Below are positions 11,739-23,784 of a DNA stretch of 64,000 bases, in pieces. This stretch comes from Oxytricha trifallax. Taxonomy: Eukaryota > Ciliophora > Spirotrichea > Sporadotrichida > Oxytrichidae. The stretch covers positions 62,001 through 126,000 of the forward strand of contig ARYC01000371.1 of NCBI GenBank assembly GCA_000711775.1, in the 5' to 3' direction. Below the pieces are notes generated by a model. It was not told the DNA's origin and made no database searches. It worked only from the letters and a program-made list of their open reading frames with translations. The translations under genes were made by a program, and so were the position numbers. Numbering within the stretch: position 1 is the first letter of the stretch; each line of letters begins with the position of its first letter.

Positions 11739-11999
11739 TAAAAGGCTCATTATATTCATTAGTGGAATTCAAATCAAAATTGTTTCGTATATTATTGCTA
11801 TTTGTTCTCTAAGTTAAGGTTAAAGCGAAGACTCATTAAAAAGGTTTCGAATGGGGATGAGAGAAATATTCAATAAATTGTGGAACTTTCTTAATTAATG
11901 TTTATACATTAACTTTTTGAAGAGGCTCGCTTGGCTCTTTACGACGAATAACTACATATGGTTAGGACAATTTTAATATTTAATAAAGATGACTTAAGA

Positions 12000-12522
12000 C
12001 ATTCATCTAAAATATGAATATTTAGGAGAATAAATTGATTAATCAAGACAACACATGTTTTATTTAATTAAATAAATAAATCTTGGTACTCTATCAAGAT
12101 TTATTATGTATAAATCTGTTTTGCGGTAGAGTACTCTAATTATATTAATTAAATCAAGCAATATACTTTAATAACTTTTTAAAAAGAATTCATGTAATAA
12201 TATAGTGATATGGAATATATTCAGTAAATTGATTATTTAAAATTTAAAAAATAAAAATCTTGAAATTATGTTGACATAAAGAATAACAATATTTTATTGT
12301 GAAAATATATTAAATAATTATTACATGAATTCTCTGTAAAAAGCAATGCAATATTAAAGTATATTTGCTTGATTTAATTAATTTTAATTAGAGTACTCTA
12401 CTGCAAAACAGATTCATACATGAAAAACTTCGGTAGAGTACCAATATTTATATATTTAATAAAATAAAACATGTGTTATCTTGATTAATCAAATTATTCT
12501 CCTAAATATTCTTATTTTAGAT
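12000..12522. repeat. Imperfect palindrome, ~210-bp arms
   Basis: The left arm 12000-12212 pairs with the right arm about 12315-12522, with clear substitutions and small indels. Shared landmarks include AGAGTACTCTA, GATTAATCAAG and ATATTTAGGAGAATAA. It is older than the palindrome at 10783. It truncates the coding-like frame to its right. Confidence 0.75.
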
Positions 12523-12529
12523 AATTTGC

Positions 12530-13021
12530 CACTTAATGGTAGAAAAAAATATCATGAAAATTGCAATAAAGTGATAGAAGACCTATTGCTTAGCGTTTAT
12601 TGATACATCGATTAGATGCTCTCACTTCCCCAATCTGCCAATCAATTTACAAGAGATCAAAAGTAGTAAGCTCTATCACTATTTCCGGAAAGAAACGGGG
12701 AAGATCAATCTGTGTACAAATTTTTAAACTCCTGCTATAAGACTACCTCTATAATCTCATAGTCTCATATTATAAGAAATAATTTAAGAAATATCTCTAA
12801 TTTAAGTTACTGCCCCTCCAGACGCTTTGCTTAAATTATATACTTTATCTGTCCAAAAATCGACTTTTCATCAAACTTGGAAAAGGAATCAGTAGAACTT
12901 TGTTTGCTTCTTGATCAGCCATCTATCTGGCAAAGTAGCATGAGAATCCTTCTTCATCATTGGCAAGAATGATCATCTTATACAAAGAGATAAGCGGTAG
13001 TTTGAGACGCTGATTCAACAT
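12530..13021 (-). pseudogene. Unrecognised ORF truncated by a palindrome
   Basis: A code-6 frame from ATG 13021 (MLNQRLKLPLISLYKM...) runs without TGA through ANDEEGFSCYFARQMADQEA and IDLPRFFPEIVIELTTFDLL until it enters the palindrome at 12522. It is also open upstream to about 13130 (FVLTLVDIYSQIE), possibly across an intron ending in TTACAG. No domain is recognised. The amino-acid mix looks coding, but long open frames occur by chance in this code. Confidence 0.4.
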
Positions 13022-13129
13022 TTCAATTTAAGAGTAAATATCAACCAGTGTGAGAACAAAATTGATAAAATACAAAATTCTAGGGAAATATAAATTTGAA
13101 ATATATAAAAACTGTAATAAAAATGAGAT

Positions 13130-14030
13130 TGCTTAATTAATTTAGTTTAATCTGTGATAATCCTTAAATAAAAAGGTGATTTATATAGTTAATTCTTGCA
13201 GTCATTCATTTAATTTTAGAGAATATTGTAATAATTGCGTTTTCTAAAATTACTTAAGTTTAGAAAACTACAACTTTTGTCTGTCATTTTCATAGAAAAT
13301 ACTGTATGCTGATTTAGTGCAGCAGAAATAAATTTATTAGCTAGTGATGATAGTATGCTCAAGATTCAGAAATTATTTTCTATAAGTTGAATAAACATAG
13401 GTAAATTAGCTTTCAATTTATAATGTAAAATCATATTTCTGATAATTTTATAATAAAAAAGTATAAAAGAATACCTTAAAATGTTGAGAATATAAATAAC
13501 ACAGCACAATGACCCATTTTTAATAAAATAATAAGTAAACATTTTCTGTTGAAATTAAACTTTGAATTAAAATTTAATCTCATAAATTCATGTTTAATAG
13601 TTGATTGCATTACTATACTCAAAGAGATTTCAAAACCTATTGCGAAGATCAACAATTTCAAAACCCACTAGCCTAGTTTTGTATTTTAATTGATGAGCGT
13701 GATTGGATTATGTTTGATGTTGCTGTACCTACTATGCTGAGCCTTATAAAACATGTACTTAAAATAAAGCAACTAATACCTATGACAGGATCTAGACAAC
13801 GAATGAAAGAAAAGTAAGCAATAGAAATAATTATTATACAGATAAAATTCATTTCCCAGTAATAAGCTTGATTAATGGCAATAAAAATAGCACTTGGTAG
13901 ATGAAGTTGTGGTCATAAGCATTTAAGAATTTTGAAAAATAAAGTGAAATGTACAATTTAAGTAGAATAGTAATTATATGTTAAGTTGAAAATGGAAAAG
14001 TATTTCCAAGAACAGCTTTACAAACAGATT
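13130..14030. other. No supported gene
   Basis: This is AT-rich DNA with only short frames. The frames seen here lack family matches and splice support. Confidence 0.4.
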
Positions 14031-14234
14031 TCATTCCATCGAATACATAGCCATCTGCCTGCCATAATTTCCATTAGTTGGTTCTTGGTCTCCTTTAGTG
14101 AAGGACTTTTCAGGCGAGTTAATGTCATTACCAGCACCAACATCTTAAATATAAAACAACTTAGATAACTTTTTCGTAACTTATATTTTTTGAGAGATAA
14201 AAAGTACTTCTTCATCACCTTTATTATAATTCAT
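14031..14234 (-). CDS. Small ORF of unknown function
   Basis: ATG 14234 to TGA 14031-14033 gives 67 residues (MNYNKGDEEVLFISQ...), with a hydrophilic C-terminal half (SPEKSFTKGDQEPTNGNYGR). The frame needs TAA read as Gln twice. The charged, Gly/Asn-rich composition differs from the Ile/Leu/Tyr-rich noise typical of chance frames here. Family unknown. Confidence 0.35.
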
Positions 14235-14495
14235 TTAATAAAAAAAGAACTTACCTCAAGTTACTAACTAAAAGTAAACTAATATATTAAATAATTTTTA
14301 TATAAATTATGATTTTCTAATAAAACTCGATAATATAATTTAAAGCATTCAAGATTAGTACCAATTATAACTGTAGCTAGATCTCCCTATTTGAGAATTG
14401 TTGAAAAAAGTAGAGTAAAATTTCATTTGTATTAGGTTTGATATAACATGGGTAAAGAATTGAAGGTATTTTGTAGAAGTGGTCTGATTATTAAA

Positions 14496-14993
14496 TTAAA
14501 TAGTTAATAAAAAGTACAAAGGAACAGCTCGAGTTTTTAGACACGAGGAAAAAGTATCTCATACTTTCTGATTGTATCGACGTCTAAAGTCTTACCGAAG
14601 ACATTGACATCAGTATCGATGAATACAGACATAACATTTAATCTAATAATGAAAAAGAAGGAAAAGGACTCCACATGTGGATTGAAAAACGTCAAATAGG
14701 ACTACTTTGTGTCATACTAAGTTCCTAAAATACAAAAAACCTTGTATAAAATACTAGAAACTACTAAATAGGAAATACAGTTTTTAGAAAATTCTTAACG
14801 ATTTAATCAATAAGAAATTTAAGAATTATTAAATAGTGGTCAAAATTAATTATTAAAATATAAATAAGAATCTTCCTCATAAGAAGAATTTTATAATCAT
14901 CACAGTAGTCTCTAAGTGAAACACAGTCAACTAACGAAATCATAAACCAAGAAACACATATTGGGACCATCACAAGCTAAGAAGAAGATATGA
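14496..14993 (+). CDS. Gag-like series, ORF 1 (Gln/Ser/Lys-rich)
   Basis: The frame ends at TGA 14991 and is very rich in Gln, Ser and Lys (for example QEIQELLNSGQNQLLKYKQE). It is followed by a second ORF whose ATG overlaps the stop region. Taken with the RGG-box ORF downstream, it resembles the first ORF region of a retroelement, but there is no direct motif. The start is not fixed. Confidence 0.4.
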
Positions 14994-15349
14994 AAGCGAA
15001 AGACTTCTACTAGCTTCAGAATCCCAGAAGTACGTTTACAGACATAAACATACAGTCTGAAGAAGCAAAACTCTTACAAGTTATCATGCCACTAGCATGT
15101 CCAGTAACTATAGCACATGAATAAGTTAAATCATTCTAATAAGTCATATGGAAACTAATAAAAGCAGGACATACTCAAACTGCAAAGATTTTCATTGCAA
15201 TAATGGTCGAAAAAATCGAAGTATTTGCAAAATAAACGACGACCCAAGACATAAAACCCCATGATTCATTTAACACTGGAAATAAGGCGTTAAAAATAAA
15301 CAGATCAAGTTTAATTGCTAAAATAGAAATAATTAGAATAATATATTGA
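14990..15349 (+). CDS. Gag-like series, ORF 2
   Basis: ATG 14990 overlaps the TGA of the preceding ORF (ATATGA) and runs 119 codons to TGA 15347. It reads MKAKDFYQLQNPRSTF... with a helical segment (AKLLQVIMPLACPV, IWKLIKAGHTQTAKIFIAIM). The stop/start overlap is like that at 45952-45955 in the ORF1-only element and suggests coupled translation. No catalytic motif is visible. Confidence 0.4.
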
Positions 15350-15821
15350 TTAACAAATAATTAGAGTAATATATTGATGAATAATTATTAACTGATTAGA
15401 AATTAAAATTGATTTCAGCAATATTAAAAACATTATTAGGTTAATTAAACTTTAAATAAAACCATCACTACCAATTAAAAATAATTTTGGCCAACTCTAA
15501 AATCTTTCAACCAACAAGAAAACAAAGACTCCTCAACCTACCACTAGTTAGCCTCTTCAACTTTTATTTTTTTATTTTCACCTTATTTACCCTTATTTTG
15601 AGTCCTATTAGAATCATGGGGTTTTATTTGATATGTATGTAGGGTCAATAGGTAAAAATGATAATGACAAGAAAAAAAAACTATATGACAAAGCCTCAAA
15701 ACTGACAAAAACCAAAGAAGTTAGACAAGAATGCATAAAATAGGTTGACTACGACACCTGAGCATATACTCAAAATAAAGTAAAAAGAAAACAATGATGT
15801 TAGACATCTTCAGAATGAAGT

Positions 15822-16484
15822 AAAAATTATCCATTTAATAAAATCCTGGTTGCCCAAGATCTCCCCAATAGCAAACAGCTGTAAAAAGTAATAGTAGAGG
15901 AAATACTGAAAATCCTCATAAATGCATTCGTGATTAACAAAGATCGACAAGACGACAATAGAGAAATAAAACGACTAGGCGAATACTTCATTCAAAGCGC
16001 ATTTGTCCAAGATCACACAATACTACTATAATGCCTTGGAATTAAGATAATTGATATAATAGTGAGAAAAGATTAGGTGGCCTTCGAAATCACCTACTAC
16101 CAAAAAGAACTAATTAAAAAAGTATTTGATCACATCAAAGATGACTACAAAACTTAAAAAGTTCTTATAAGTAATAACCTAGCAAAGGCTCAGGTAATTC
16201 ACAAATCAAGCACATTGATTAACTGTCCATCAAGAAATCTCAACACTAGCTTCAGCACTAATCAAAGGAAACAAAGTTACATGAAACAAAACCTCGTACC
16301 TATAAATAGAGAACAATATGTGAGAGGATGTGGACAATCAAGAGGGGGCTATAGAGGAAGAGGAAACCAGAATAAAGGAAGAGGAAACAATGGAAGTAGA
16401 CCAAACTTACTCAACGAATATCTAAATTAGACCGATAGAGGTCCAAGAGACACATCTGTGAACAAAAGTTTCATTATAAGATGA
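15822..16484 (+). CDS. RGG-box protein, probable retroelement nucleic-acid-binding ORF
   Basis: This code-6 frame ends at TGA 16482. The N-terminal two-thirds is predicted mostly helical (VEEILKILINAFVINKDRQ, GEYFIQSAFVQDH, FDHIKDDYKTQKVL). The C-terminus carries an Arg/Gly-rich run (CGQSRGGYRGRGNQNKGRG), a typical single-stranded nucleic-acid-binding tail. A LINE ORF1 or Gag-like role in RNP formation is an inference. In-frame TGA codons upstream of about 15820 separate it from ORF 2. Confidence 0.5.
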
Positions 16485-16533
16485 ATTCAAACAATCAGAC
16501 TTGTTGTAGTTTGAATAATAATTATTATTATGA

Positions 16534-16971
16534 ACGATATACACCATTTATGAATGTATGTTAAGAGTGTAGAGCCATAGCTCATCTGCACTATAATTTA
16601 CCTTAACTTAAACTAAACTTAAACTTTTGTAGAGTGGTGTGGTCTAAGCACGAGAGATAAACATGAGAAATTCGGAGTCTAAATGCTATCTGAGACATAA
16701 GATCGAGATACTGATATCAAAATTTCATATGAAATCTAGTAGACTAGTGGGCTTTACTTAATCATGCTTGGCATAATTCATAGATGAGTTTAAGAAAAAA
16801 TAGTTGGCAGAGTTGGGAGACTCGATAACAAATGATAGTGGCAATACCTGGTGTACAGTCAATGAAATGCCAGCTCCATTTAATATCTTGTAAAACATAA
16901 ACAAAAATAGAAAGACAATAAGTCAAATTTCTAAAAATCTGTAATATAGTAAACCTTAAAATATAGAGTGA
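16534..16971 (+). CDS. Unrecognised ORF downstream of RGG-box ORF
   Basis: An open code-6 frame of 145 codons ends at TGA 16969. Its central part reads INMRNSESKCYLRHKIEILI and FIDEFKKKQLAELGDSITND, which looks coding. It may be the next ORF of the same retroelement. No reverse-transcriptase motif is present. Confidence 0.35.
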
Positions 16972-17620
16972 TAAATAAGTAATTAACCTATTTAATTTAA
17001 ATAATTATTTACATAAATTTATTTTATTTTTATTTATCTATTGGTACAAAGTAGTAAATGTTATTTATTTTTGCTACTTTGTCCGAGTTTATATATTAAT
17101 ATCATTATTATTGCAATGTTGAATTATAAAAGTTAAGAAAAATTATTGAAAATAAAATGATTTCTCTAATAAATTTAAATTATTGGAATTTGTTTATATA
17201 TTAAGACTAGAATAAATAATGAAAATAGTTCGATGTTTAGTAACATAATTTAAGAAATTTATTTTGTAAGTATTTTACTATAAAATTTATATATATATTA
17301 AATAATGTGAATAAATTAAATTTTATAAATTCATAAAAGTAATTTCATTTCTAATTTAGATTTGTTAATTAATTTTATTTTAAATTAAAATAAAAAATTT
17401 AATTGTTTGAATTGGGACATTGTACAAAATAAATTTAATAATAAAGAAATTAATAAATTTTATAAAAATGATTCAAGTATGTTTTAATTATATATTTCTT
17501 TGTATTTAAGGATTTATTATTCAGAACTTTTTATCCTATTTTGACTGAATGAAAATCACTATAGACTTCTAAAACTTCATAAAATAGATTTAAAAAAATG
17601 AAAAATAAGTTTAGATCAAC
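16972..17620. other. AT-rich stretch with nothing recognisable
   Basis: No inverted repeat, family match or coding-like frame was found. Confidence 0.45.
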
Positions 17621-18333
17621 ATGGATAGCCTAAAATTCACGAATGCAGAAGAATAAAATTAAAGAATCTTAACGCTCTCATCGCTTGAACAAGAAAAAAC
17701 AGGATTTCCTGATTTTACATATCATATTGTACCTGCCATTTCAGGTGACTGCGATTTAAGAACAAAGAACTATTGGCAGGAACAGATATAAACTGGTAAA
17801 ATGCTAAAAATTGTTTGAAGGTTATTCAACTCAAATGAAGAGTAATATCATAGCATTAAAACATAGTAGAACTGCCAAATATAATATGATAATTTTGACA
17901 TCAAACCCTTTGATTCTTCGTAGTTCACTCCATTTGACAAGACCAGATTTTTTCATCAAATAAGTATAAGCTTAACCATAATATTATATCAGCGTTTGAT
18001 AAAAAGTTGATTCTGTGAAAACGGTCTCTTAGAGAAGGTGAGCATTTATGAAAAATAATCGATGATTAATTATATTAAAATTAAAATATATAATATTAAA
18101 ATGGAAGTAATATATACAGAACTGTTTACTCACAAATAAAGTTAGTAACAAAAAGAATATCTAAAAGTATTTTTTACAGAAGTTCCTGTCAGATGAGAAG
18201 TTAGTGGACAAGACAGATATTCAGCAGGGGAATACAAACAAGACTATGAAATTTATTACTGGTAAATGGAGATAGACATGAAGTCGAATGGAATGAAGAA
18301 ACAATTTTTATAGATTTTCATTTTCTATAAGTG
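17621..18333 (+). pseudogene. Unrecognised decayed gene cut off at the ORF1-only element
   Basis: ATG 17621 opens MDSLKFTNAEEQNQRILTLS and continues through FPDFTYHIVPAISGDCD. An in-frame TGA near 17816 is followed by DIKPFDSSQFTPFDKTRFF. A possible intron (about 18038-18180) precedes SGQDRYSAGEYKQDYEIYYW after another TGA. The frame runs up to the AAT repeat that marks the retroelement 3' end. The family is unknown. Confidence 0.4.
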
Positions 18334-18348
18334 TAATAATAATAATAT
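18334..18348. repeat. (AAT)n microsatellite tail of retroelement copy 1
   Basis: Five AAT-like units adjoin the conserved retroelement 3' end. Related tails are at 45184-45206 and 57178-57251. Confidence 0.7.
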
Positions 18349-19960
18349 GATTACACTGAGGTCTCTGGGGATCCCCGATCTAATAAGCATGATAGTTTTA
18401 TAAGGGTCATGTCCTTTTAGGTTAGTTGAGGAGATTCTCTCCTCGCATACTGAGTCTTCATCTTCTTCATCTTCCTTTTACTTTTCTATTGTTTCTTTGG
18501 TTTCTTTTTCTGAAATGTGTTCCTTTTCTTTCTTTTCTCTTCTGATTATTGATATAAATCTGATCTAAAATCCTTAAATTTAAATTGTGTGTCAAAATTT
18601 CTAACTTGGATTGAGAATTTGAGTTGTTTTGTTCTTAGACTTTCTTTCCATCTTGCTGTGACAAGTTAGACTAAGTCGCTCTTTAGGAGTATGAATGTTT
18701 TTGTACACATTTGACAGAGATCTCAACTTTGTTGAGATGGTCATGATAGTCTGAGCTGATGGATATGCAACTTAATTCGTTTGCCATGACATTTTTAAGA
18801 ATGTCTATGTTGAATAGCTTAATGAAATCTGTTAGGTCTGCTGGGGTTACACTTGCTGAATTAATATTTTGTTAAATGTATGCTGCAAGAGCATTGTCAT
18901 CCATCTTTACAATTTCTACTAGTTTATTTTGGCTAAGGTTAACATAGATTGAGGTTATAGCTTATAAGTATGTTTTTGTTACTTTGTAGAGTTTGGAGTC
19001 TATTGTGTTCATCCAAATTGAATATGCACGATTTTCTTGTGTTTAATCTTTCTTATAGTTGTACCTTAGAAATGGTCTACATTTCTTGTTAGGATCCAAC
19101 TTAATATTAATTAAATATTTAAACTTTAGTTAGGATCCAAATTTAGTACTTAAATTTAATTTGAAATTTCTTATTAATTTTAAATTTAGTACTAAATTAA
19201 TTTATTGACGTCATTGACGTCATTTGAATAATGGACTTTTTGGAGTTAAGGGAAGGCAATTGTCAAATGGCATCAACCTAAGTTTTTGTGATTTTCTTCT
19301 GATTGTAGGTAAATTAACTTGAGTTCTCTGAGTAGGAGCTTTCTTGTTCGTATTTGTCATACTGTTATTTTCCTCTACTGAACTCCAGTCTTCCTCACTC
19401 CAGTTTTCCTCATTGTCTGAGTATATTACTATCTTTGTTATGAGGTCGGCGTTCTTTCTTTTTATTGTTGTTGTATATACCGGATCTTCTCTGTCTTCGA
19501 AGTCACAAACATATAATGTTTGGATACTATATATGGAGTTATTCTTAGACTCTAGATCACATAGTGGTGATGCTGATTTTTCTCATAATGAAATTTTGAG
19601 CTCTGAAGGATAATGATGGGGTTTTGATAGAGCCTGTTGGGGTTTTATGAATTTGTTATTAATAGATGCTAATCTAAGCATCTAGAAAAGTTATTGGGTC
19701 CAAAGTTGGACTGTTTCGCAGTTTTTTTCTCATTCAAATTGGATCTTTGTTAGTTGAAGTTGAAAAGCCCTTTCTAATGATTTTCCTGGCTATAAAAGTT
19801 ATTATTTCTAGTATGTGGAGTCCCTATTGTTTTAGGTTTTACAAAATAATTTTTATTGTGTATTGTGCTAGGTGTAAAAATTCGTTATTTTCTATGTCAC
19901 CCTAGATAATGTCCCTTTGTGTTTTGCCCAGTATACCCATTTTGTGTTTTTAATTTAATA
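18349..19960 (-). mobile_element. ORF1-only LINE-like retroelement, copy 1
   Basis: On the minus strand a coding region begins about ATG 19940 (MGILGKTQRDIIQG...). It continues with frameshifts through an acidic block (SDNEENWSEEDWSSVEENN) and a long helical block (KLYKVTKTYLQAITSIYVNL, ADLTDFIKLFNIDILKNVMA), then a basic tail (NQKRKERKGTHFRKRNQRNN). It ends in a hairpin GATCGGGGATCCCC followed by AGAGACCTCA and a TTA-repeat tail. The same end occurs at 45207 and 57177. No endonuclease or RT is present, so it is probably mobilised in trans by a full LINE. Confidence 0.65.
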
Positions 19961-20394
19961 TATTTTTTTATTATTTTTAATTATAATTTTTCTAGAAGTG
20001 CAATAAGTATTTTAATTCACTTTTGTATATAAATTTCTACCATCCTATTTATTTTTGTATTATTTATCATAATTCCAATAATGATCAACTTAATGATCTT
20101 GAGATAAGGAGCAGCTTTTAAACTTAAAAAATTCAAGCTAAATATGGAGATAATGGCTTCCCAGGCAAAACCCTAATACCTCAAATGATGACTCCTAATT
20201 TCACAAGTTGCAGACTAATCCTCTTAGTTGATGAAGCTCGTTGATCCTTAAAATTCCTAGTTAATTTATGAATAAAAGGGGCCACCACACTTTTTAAACA
20301 TAAAATATTTATTAAAATCATTTACAGTCTAGGTTTAATTTTGATCGAAAATTACAATTAAAATAATTAAAATAATATTTATTTGCTCAAAGGA

Positions 20395-20745
20395 TTAGTA
20401 AAATACTAAATAAATGTACTTTTATAATAAAATGATTGGAATTTATAGAAAGATTTTTATTTAAAAATCAGTAAATACTTTGTTTCAAATTATAATAATT
20501 CAAAACTTTTCCATTTGATTAACTCAATTTACTTTCTATAAAATTAAAATTTGTCACTCATAAAAATAAAAAAAGTAATTTTATCAACTTCATTTTATAT
20601 AGGAAGTAAGTTGAGTTGATCAATTGGAAAAATTTTGAATTTTTATAATTTGAAACAAAGTATTTATTGATTTTCAAATAAAAATCTATGTATAAATAGT
20701 AATAACTTTATTATAAAAGTGCTTTTATTTAGTATTGTATTACCG
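20395..20745. repeat. Imperfect palindrome, ~170-bp arms
   Basis: 20395-20560 pairs with 20580-20745 (landmarks TACTTTGTTTCAAATTATAA and its complement, and a matched stretch around TTTTATAATAAA). Identity is perhaps 75-80%. It has no coding capacity and is a probable old MITE. Confidence 0.6.
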
Positions 20746-21089
20746 ACCAATAATAGTTTAAGGTTTTTGATTATTTACAATCGACGTTATAATATGATTA
20801 TTTAAAGAAATTTTAAATAAAAGTTTAGTTATTATTCATTAATCAAATATCCTGCTTAATTTCAGAGCATTCTGGAACTGTTATTTTAGCTTCTTACCAA
20901 TGAGTTGCCGTCTTTATAAATTTTTAAATATTCAAAAAATTGCCAAATTGTATATTAAAAGTCAAAAGAAAAGGAGCTGACTCAAAATAAATATAGATTT
21001 TGAGTCATCTCGTAAATTAAATGTATTTAATATTAAAATTATAATAATCCTTCGTATTTTATACTAATATAATTTTATAAAATACTTAT

Positions 21090-21093
<4 letters not shown>

Positions 21094-21130
<37 letters not shown>
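21094..21130. repeat. (TA)n microsatellite
   Basis: An uninterrupted TA dinucleotide run of about 36 bp. Confidence 0.9.
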
Positions 21131-21133
<3 letters not shown>

Positions 21134-21476
21134 CGTCTTACTATTTTTGAATTTTAATTATTTATCCAATAAATATTGCTGATATTTAATTCTTGTATTT
21201 TTGATTGGTTTATTTTTAATAAAGACTATCAGATAAGTGATTTGTTAAAGTTTAAAATAGCTTTTATCAAAACATTAATTCATATATTAATTATATAAAT
21301 TGTTAACATATACTATACTTACACTCAGAAATGTTTCTTAATATAGATATCCCCCCCAAAAATGTAAAATGTTTATTTTTAATTATTTACTCATTTCTCT
21401 GATAAATCAAAGTAATTTTACTTAACGACCAAACCCCCATCAACAACATTACCAAGTTCTTTTACTAACCAAAATC

Positions 21477-22225
21477 TCAATGCTCATTGTTTATCTGGTC
21501 AAAATCATTTCGCATTCTTTTATTAACTTCCAAATATCTTTGTTTGCTCTCTCTCATGTTTTACTCCTTCTACTGAGCTTCTTTGATTTCTTTTGTCCTT
21601 CTATTTCTAGATGCAGTTGGGTTCATTAAGTAAGCTGATCTCCCTTTGTGAACGGTAAATGTCTGTTAAAGAGATATTTTTGCCACTTACCTGGCTAATT
21701 CAGGCCTCATTGGAATTAATAATCCTTAAGTTTGATCTTATTATTCACTTCTATTCCTCTTTGCATCAGTCATTACCATCTAATTGACTCCATCATTTTC
21801 TAGTTACATTGATATATCTCAAATCTATCTCTTGTCTAAATGGAGTTAGTCGCTCTAATCGAGTAGGCAATTCATAATTGATGGCTTTGATGAAACATAG
21901 TCTTGGAAGTCTTCTACTACCAAGCTTTCAATCTGTGTCACGGAAGCAGCAATCACTTCCACACTTTTTAAAAGCTAAATGTTTGTTACAAATAAATTAG
22001 TTTACCTTTTTTCTCCATTAAAGATAGACGAGAGAAAATACAGGTTCGTGCATTGAAACTTGGGAAAATAAGCCCTACACTCTTGTACTAAAAAGTTGTA
22101 TAGTTCCTTCTTGTTCTCAATCTTCTCCCTGAGCCATATAAACATTTACAATGAGTTCATGTTAAGCTGGACGCCTTCCTATTTAACTGATGAATTTATA
22201 AAATAATTACAACACTATTTAAGCA

Positions 22226-22257
<32 letters not shown>

Positions 22258-22550
22258 GATTTATAATATGATAACTTTGATTTATTAATTATTCTAATCA
22301 CATTAATACTAAAACTTATTATCCTAACCAGATATGAAAATTTCACTAATTATTGTTATTCTTGCTCATTATCGTCATCATCTTCATCATCAATATCGTT
22401 GAAGTCTCCTTAGTCCCCTCTCTTTGTTGAATAGCGAAGCATTAGTCCAGCTGCATCTGTTGTCTTACCAGGTATGACTACTATAAAAAAGTTATTCATA
22501 ATTTCATGTAACTTACATTTTATGTGAGTGCTGTATCTCTATCTCCACAT
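21477..22550 (-). CDS. Unrecognised gene with a phase-1 mini-intron and acidic run
   Basis: Exon 1 begins at ATG 22550 (MWRQRYSTHIK) and a 36-nt intron (22481-22516) follows in phase 1. Exon 2 reads VIPGKTTDAAGLMLRYSTKR, then an acidic run (DFNDIDDEDDDDNEQEQ). After a TA microsatellite that would be translated as Tyr/Ile repeats comes SLQMFIWLREKIENKKELYN and VEVIAASVTQIESLVVEDFQ. A TGA and shifts near 21830 are followed by a final block (IPMRPELARQVAK to RNDFDQINNEH) ending at TGA 21477. Several blocks look strongly coding, but no family is recognised. The gene is at least partly broken. Confidence 0.45.
22225..22257. repeat. (TA)n microsatellite inside the unrecognised gene
   Basis: A TA run of about 26 bp plus a degenerate tail, lying within the frame of the gene at 21477-22550. 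Confidence 0.85.
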
Positions 22551-22559
22551 GCATCTGAT

Positions 22560-23784
22560 CTTTAAGAATACTTTTTACTAAATTAAGTTTAAACATCAAC
22601 TAATATTTTTCTTATTATAAATTATAATTGTTTTAGTTATAATTCTTAGATTTAGGTGAAAAACATCTTCTCTATGAAAGAAATGGTTTTCCCAAACAGG
22701 AATTATTTATAAAACAATCATTTTATCCTTAAAACATTTAATAATTAGTAGTGTTAAAACATACTAAATATGGAGAGGTTAAGATAGAGTGATCTAAGAT
22801 TCTATCTTGAGGCCATGAAAACTCAAGAAAGCCCTATGAAGATCTGATAATCGCTAATGAAAATCTCTCATTCCCAATAGATTTTAAGCTCACATACTGT
22901 ACCTTAATTGGCTACTTAGGTTAGGAGAAAGAAGAAATAGACTTCTTAATCTTGATTCTCAGGTATTAACCCATGTTGAAATTACTCAATAAAACATTTT
23001 AAACACGAAACAATCAGCTAAATTAGTGTAAAAATCGTTAATATTTAAAGTATAAAAATAAGACAAAATATAAAATTAATCAATCTTAAAGAATTGTTAT
23101 AATTATTTAAAAATTACTCATAAAGTTTTTTAAGAATAAATAAAACTTAATATCAACTAAAAACAAACTTGATTTCTAATTATTGAATTAAATAAATATT
23201 TTAAGCATTATAAAAATTAAATATTTATATAAATAATTGGCGCAACGAGTAAAAACAAATAAATTTTATTACTTGAGCCCATCATTACATATAATTAATT
23301 TTATAATTAAACAAAATTCAAATATAAATTTATAAGAATGTTTCAACATTTCCATATTTATATTTCTTTGCATTTAAAGTATTTGATATTCACAATTATT
23401 TCAATATTTTGACTCATTCAATGTGATTAATATTAATTCGCTAATTTATTAAATATATATATATATATATAAAGCCACTAAAGAAAAATGTCAAGCAACT
23501 AAACTTTATAAATACACTATTTGTGTTGATGAGTGCATTATTTTATTGAGATATGGAAGCTATTAGCCTTAGTGCTCGTGTAGTTATTCTGAAATCTCAA
23601 ATCTGCTAGATGTGTCAATTTCTCAAATTGATAGAGTTTGCAAATAATGCACGATAGATAACATGAAATGCTATAAACTAAGAAACACATATAAGATTAA
23701 AATTACGACAGATTAAAAACTCTTTTTGGCACAAGCCAAAACACTTTCGACTTAGAAGGGATACTTATTGCTAGATTAAACAAT
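22560..23784. other. No supported gene; (TA)n at 23452-23471
   Basis: This is AT-rich DNA. Only a 20-bp TA microsatellite stands out, and open frames are short or lack coding character. Confidence 0.4.

Noticed and set aside
19205-19235. GACGTCATTGACGTCATT as another copy of the 40260 array
   Set aside because: It shares only the GACGTCA core, lacks GTGAGCT, and lies in the coding part of the retroelement.
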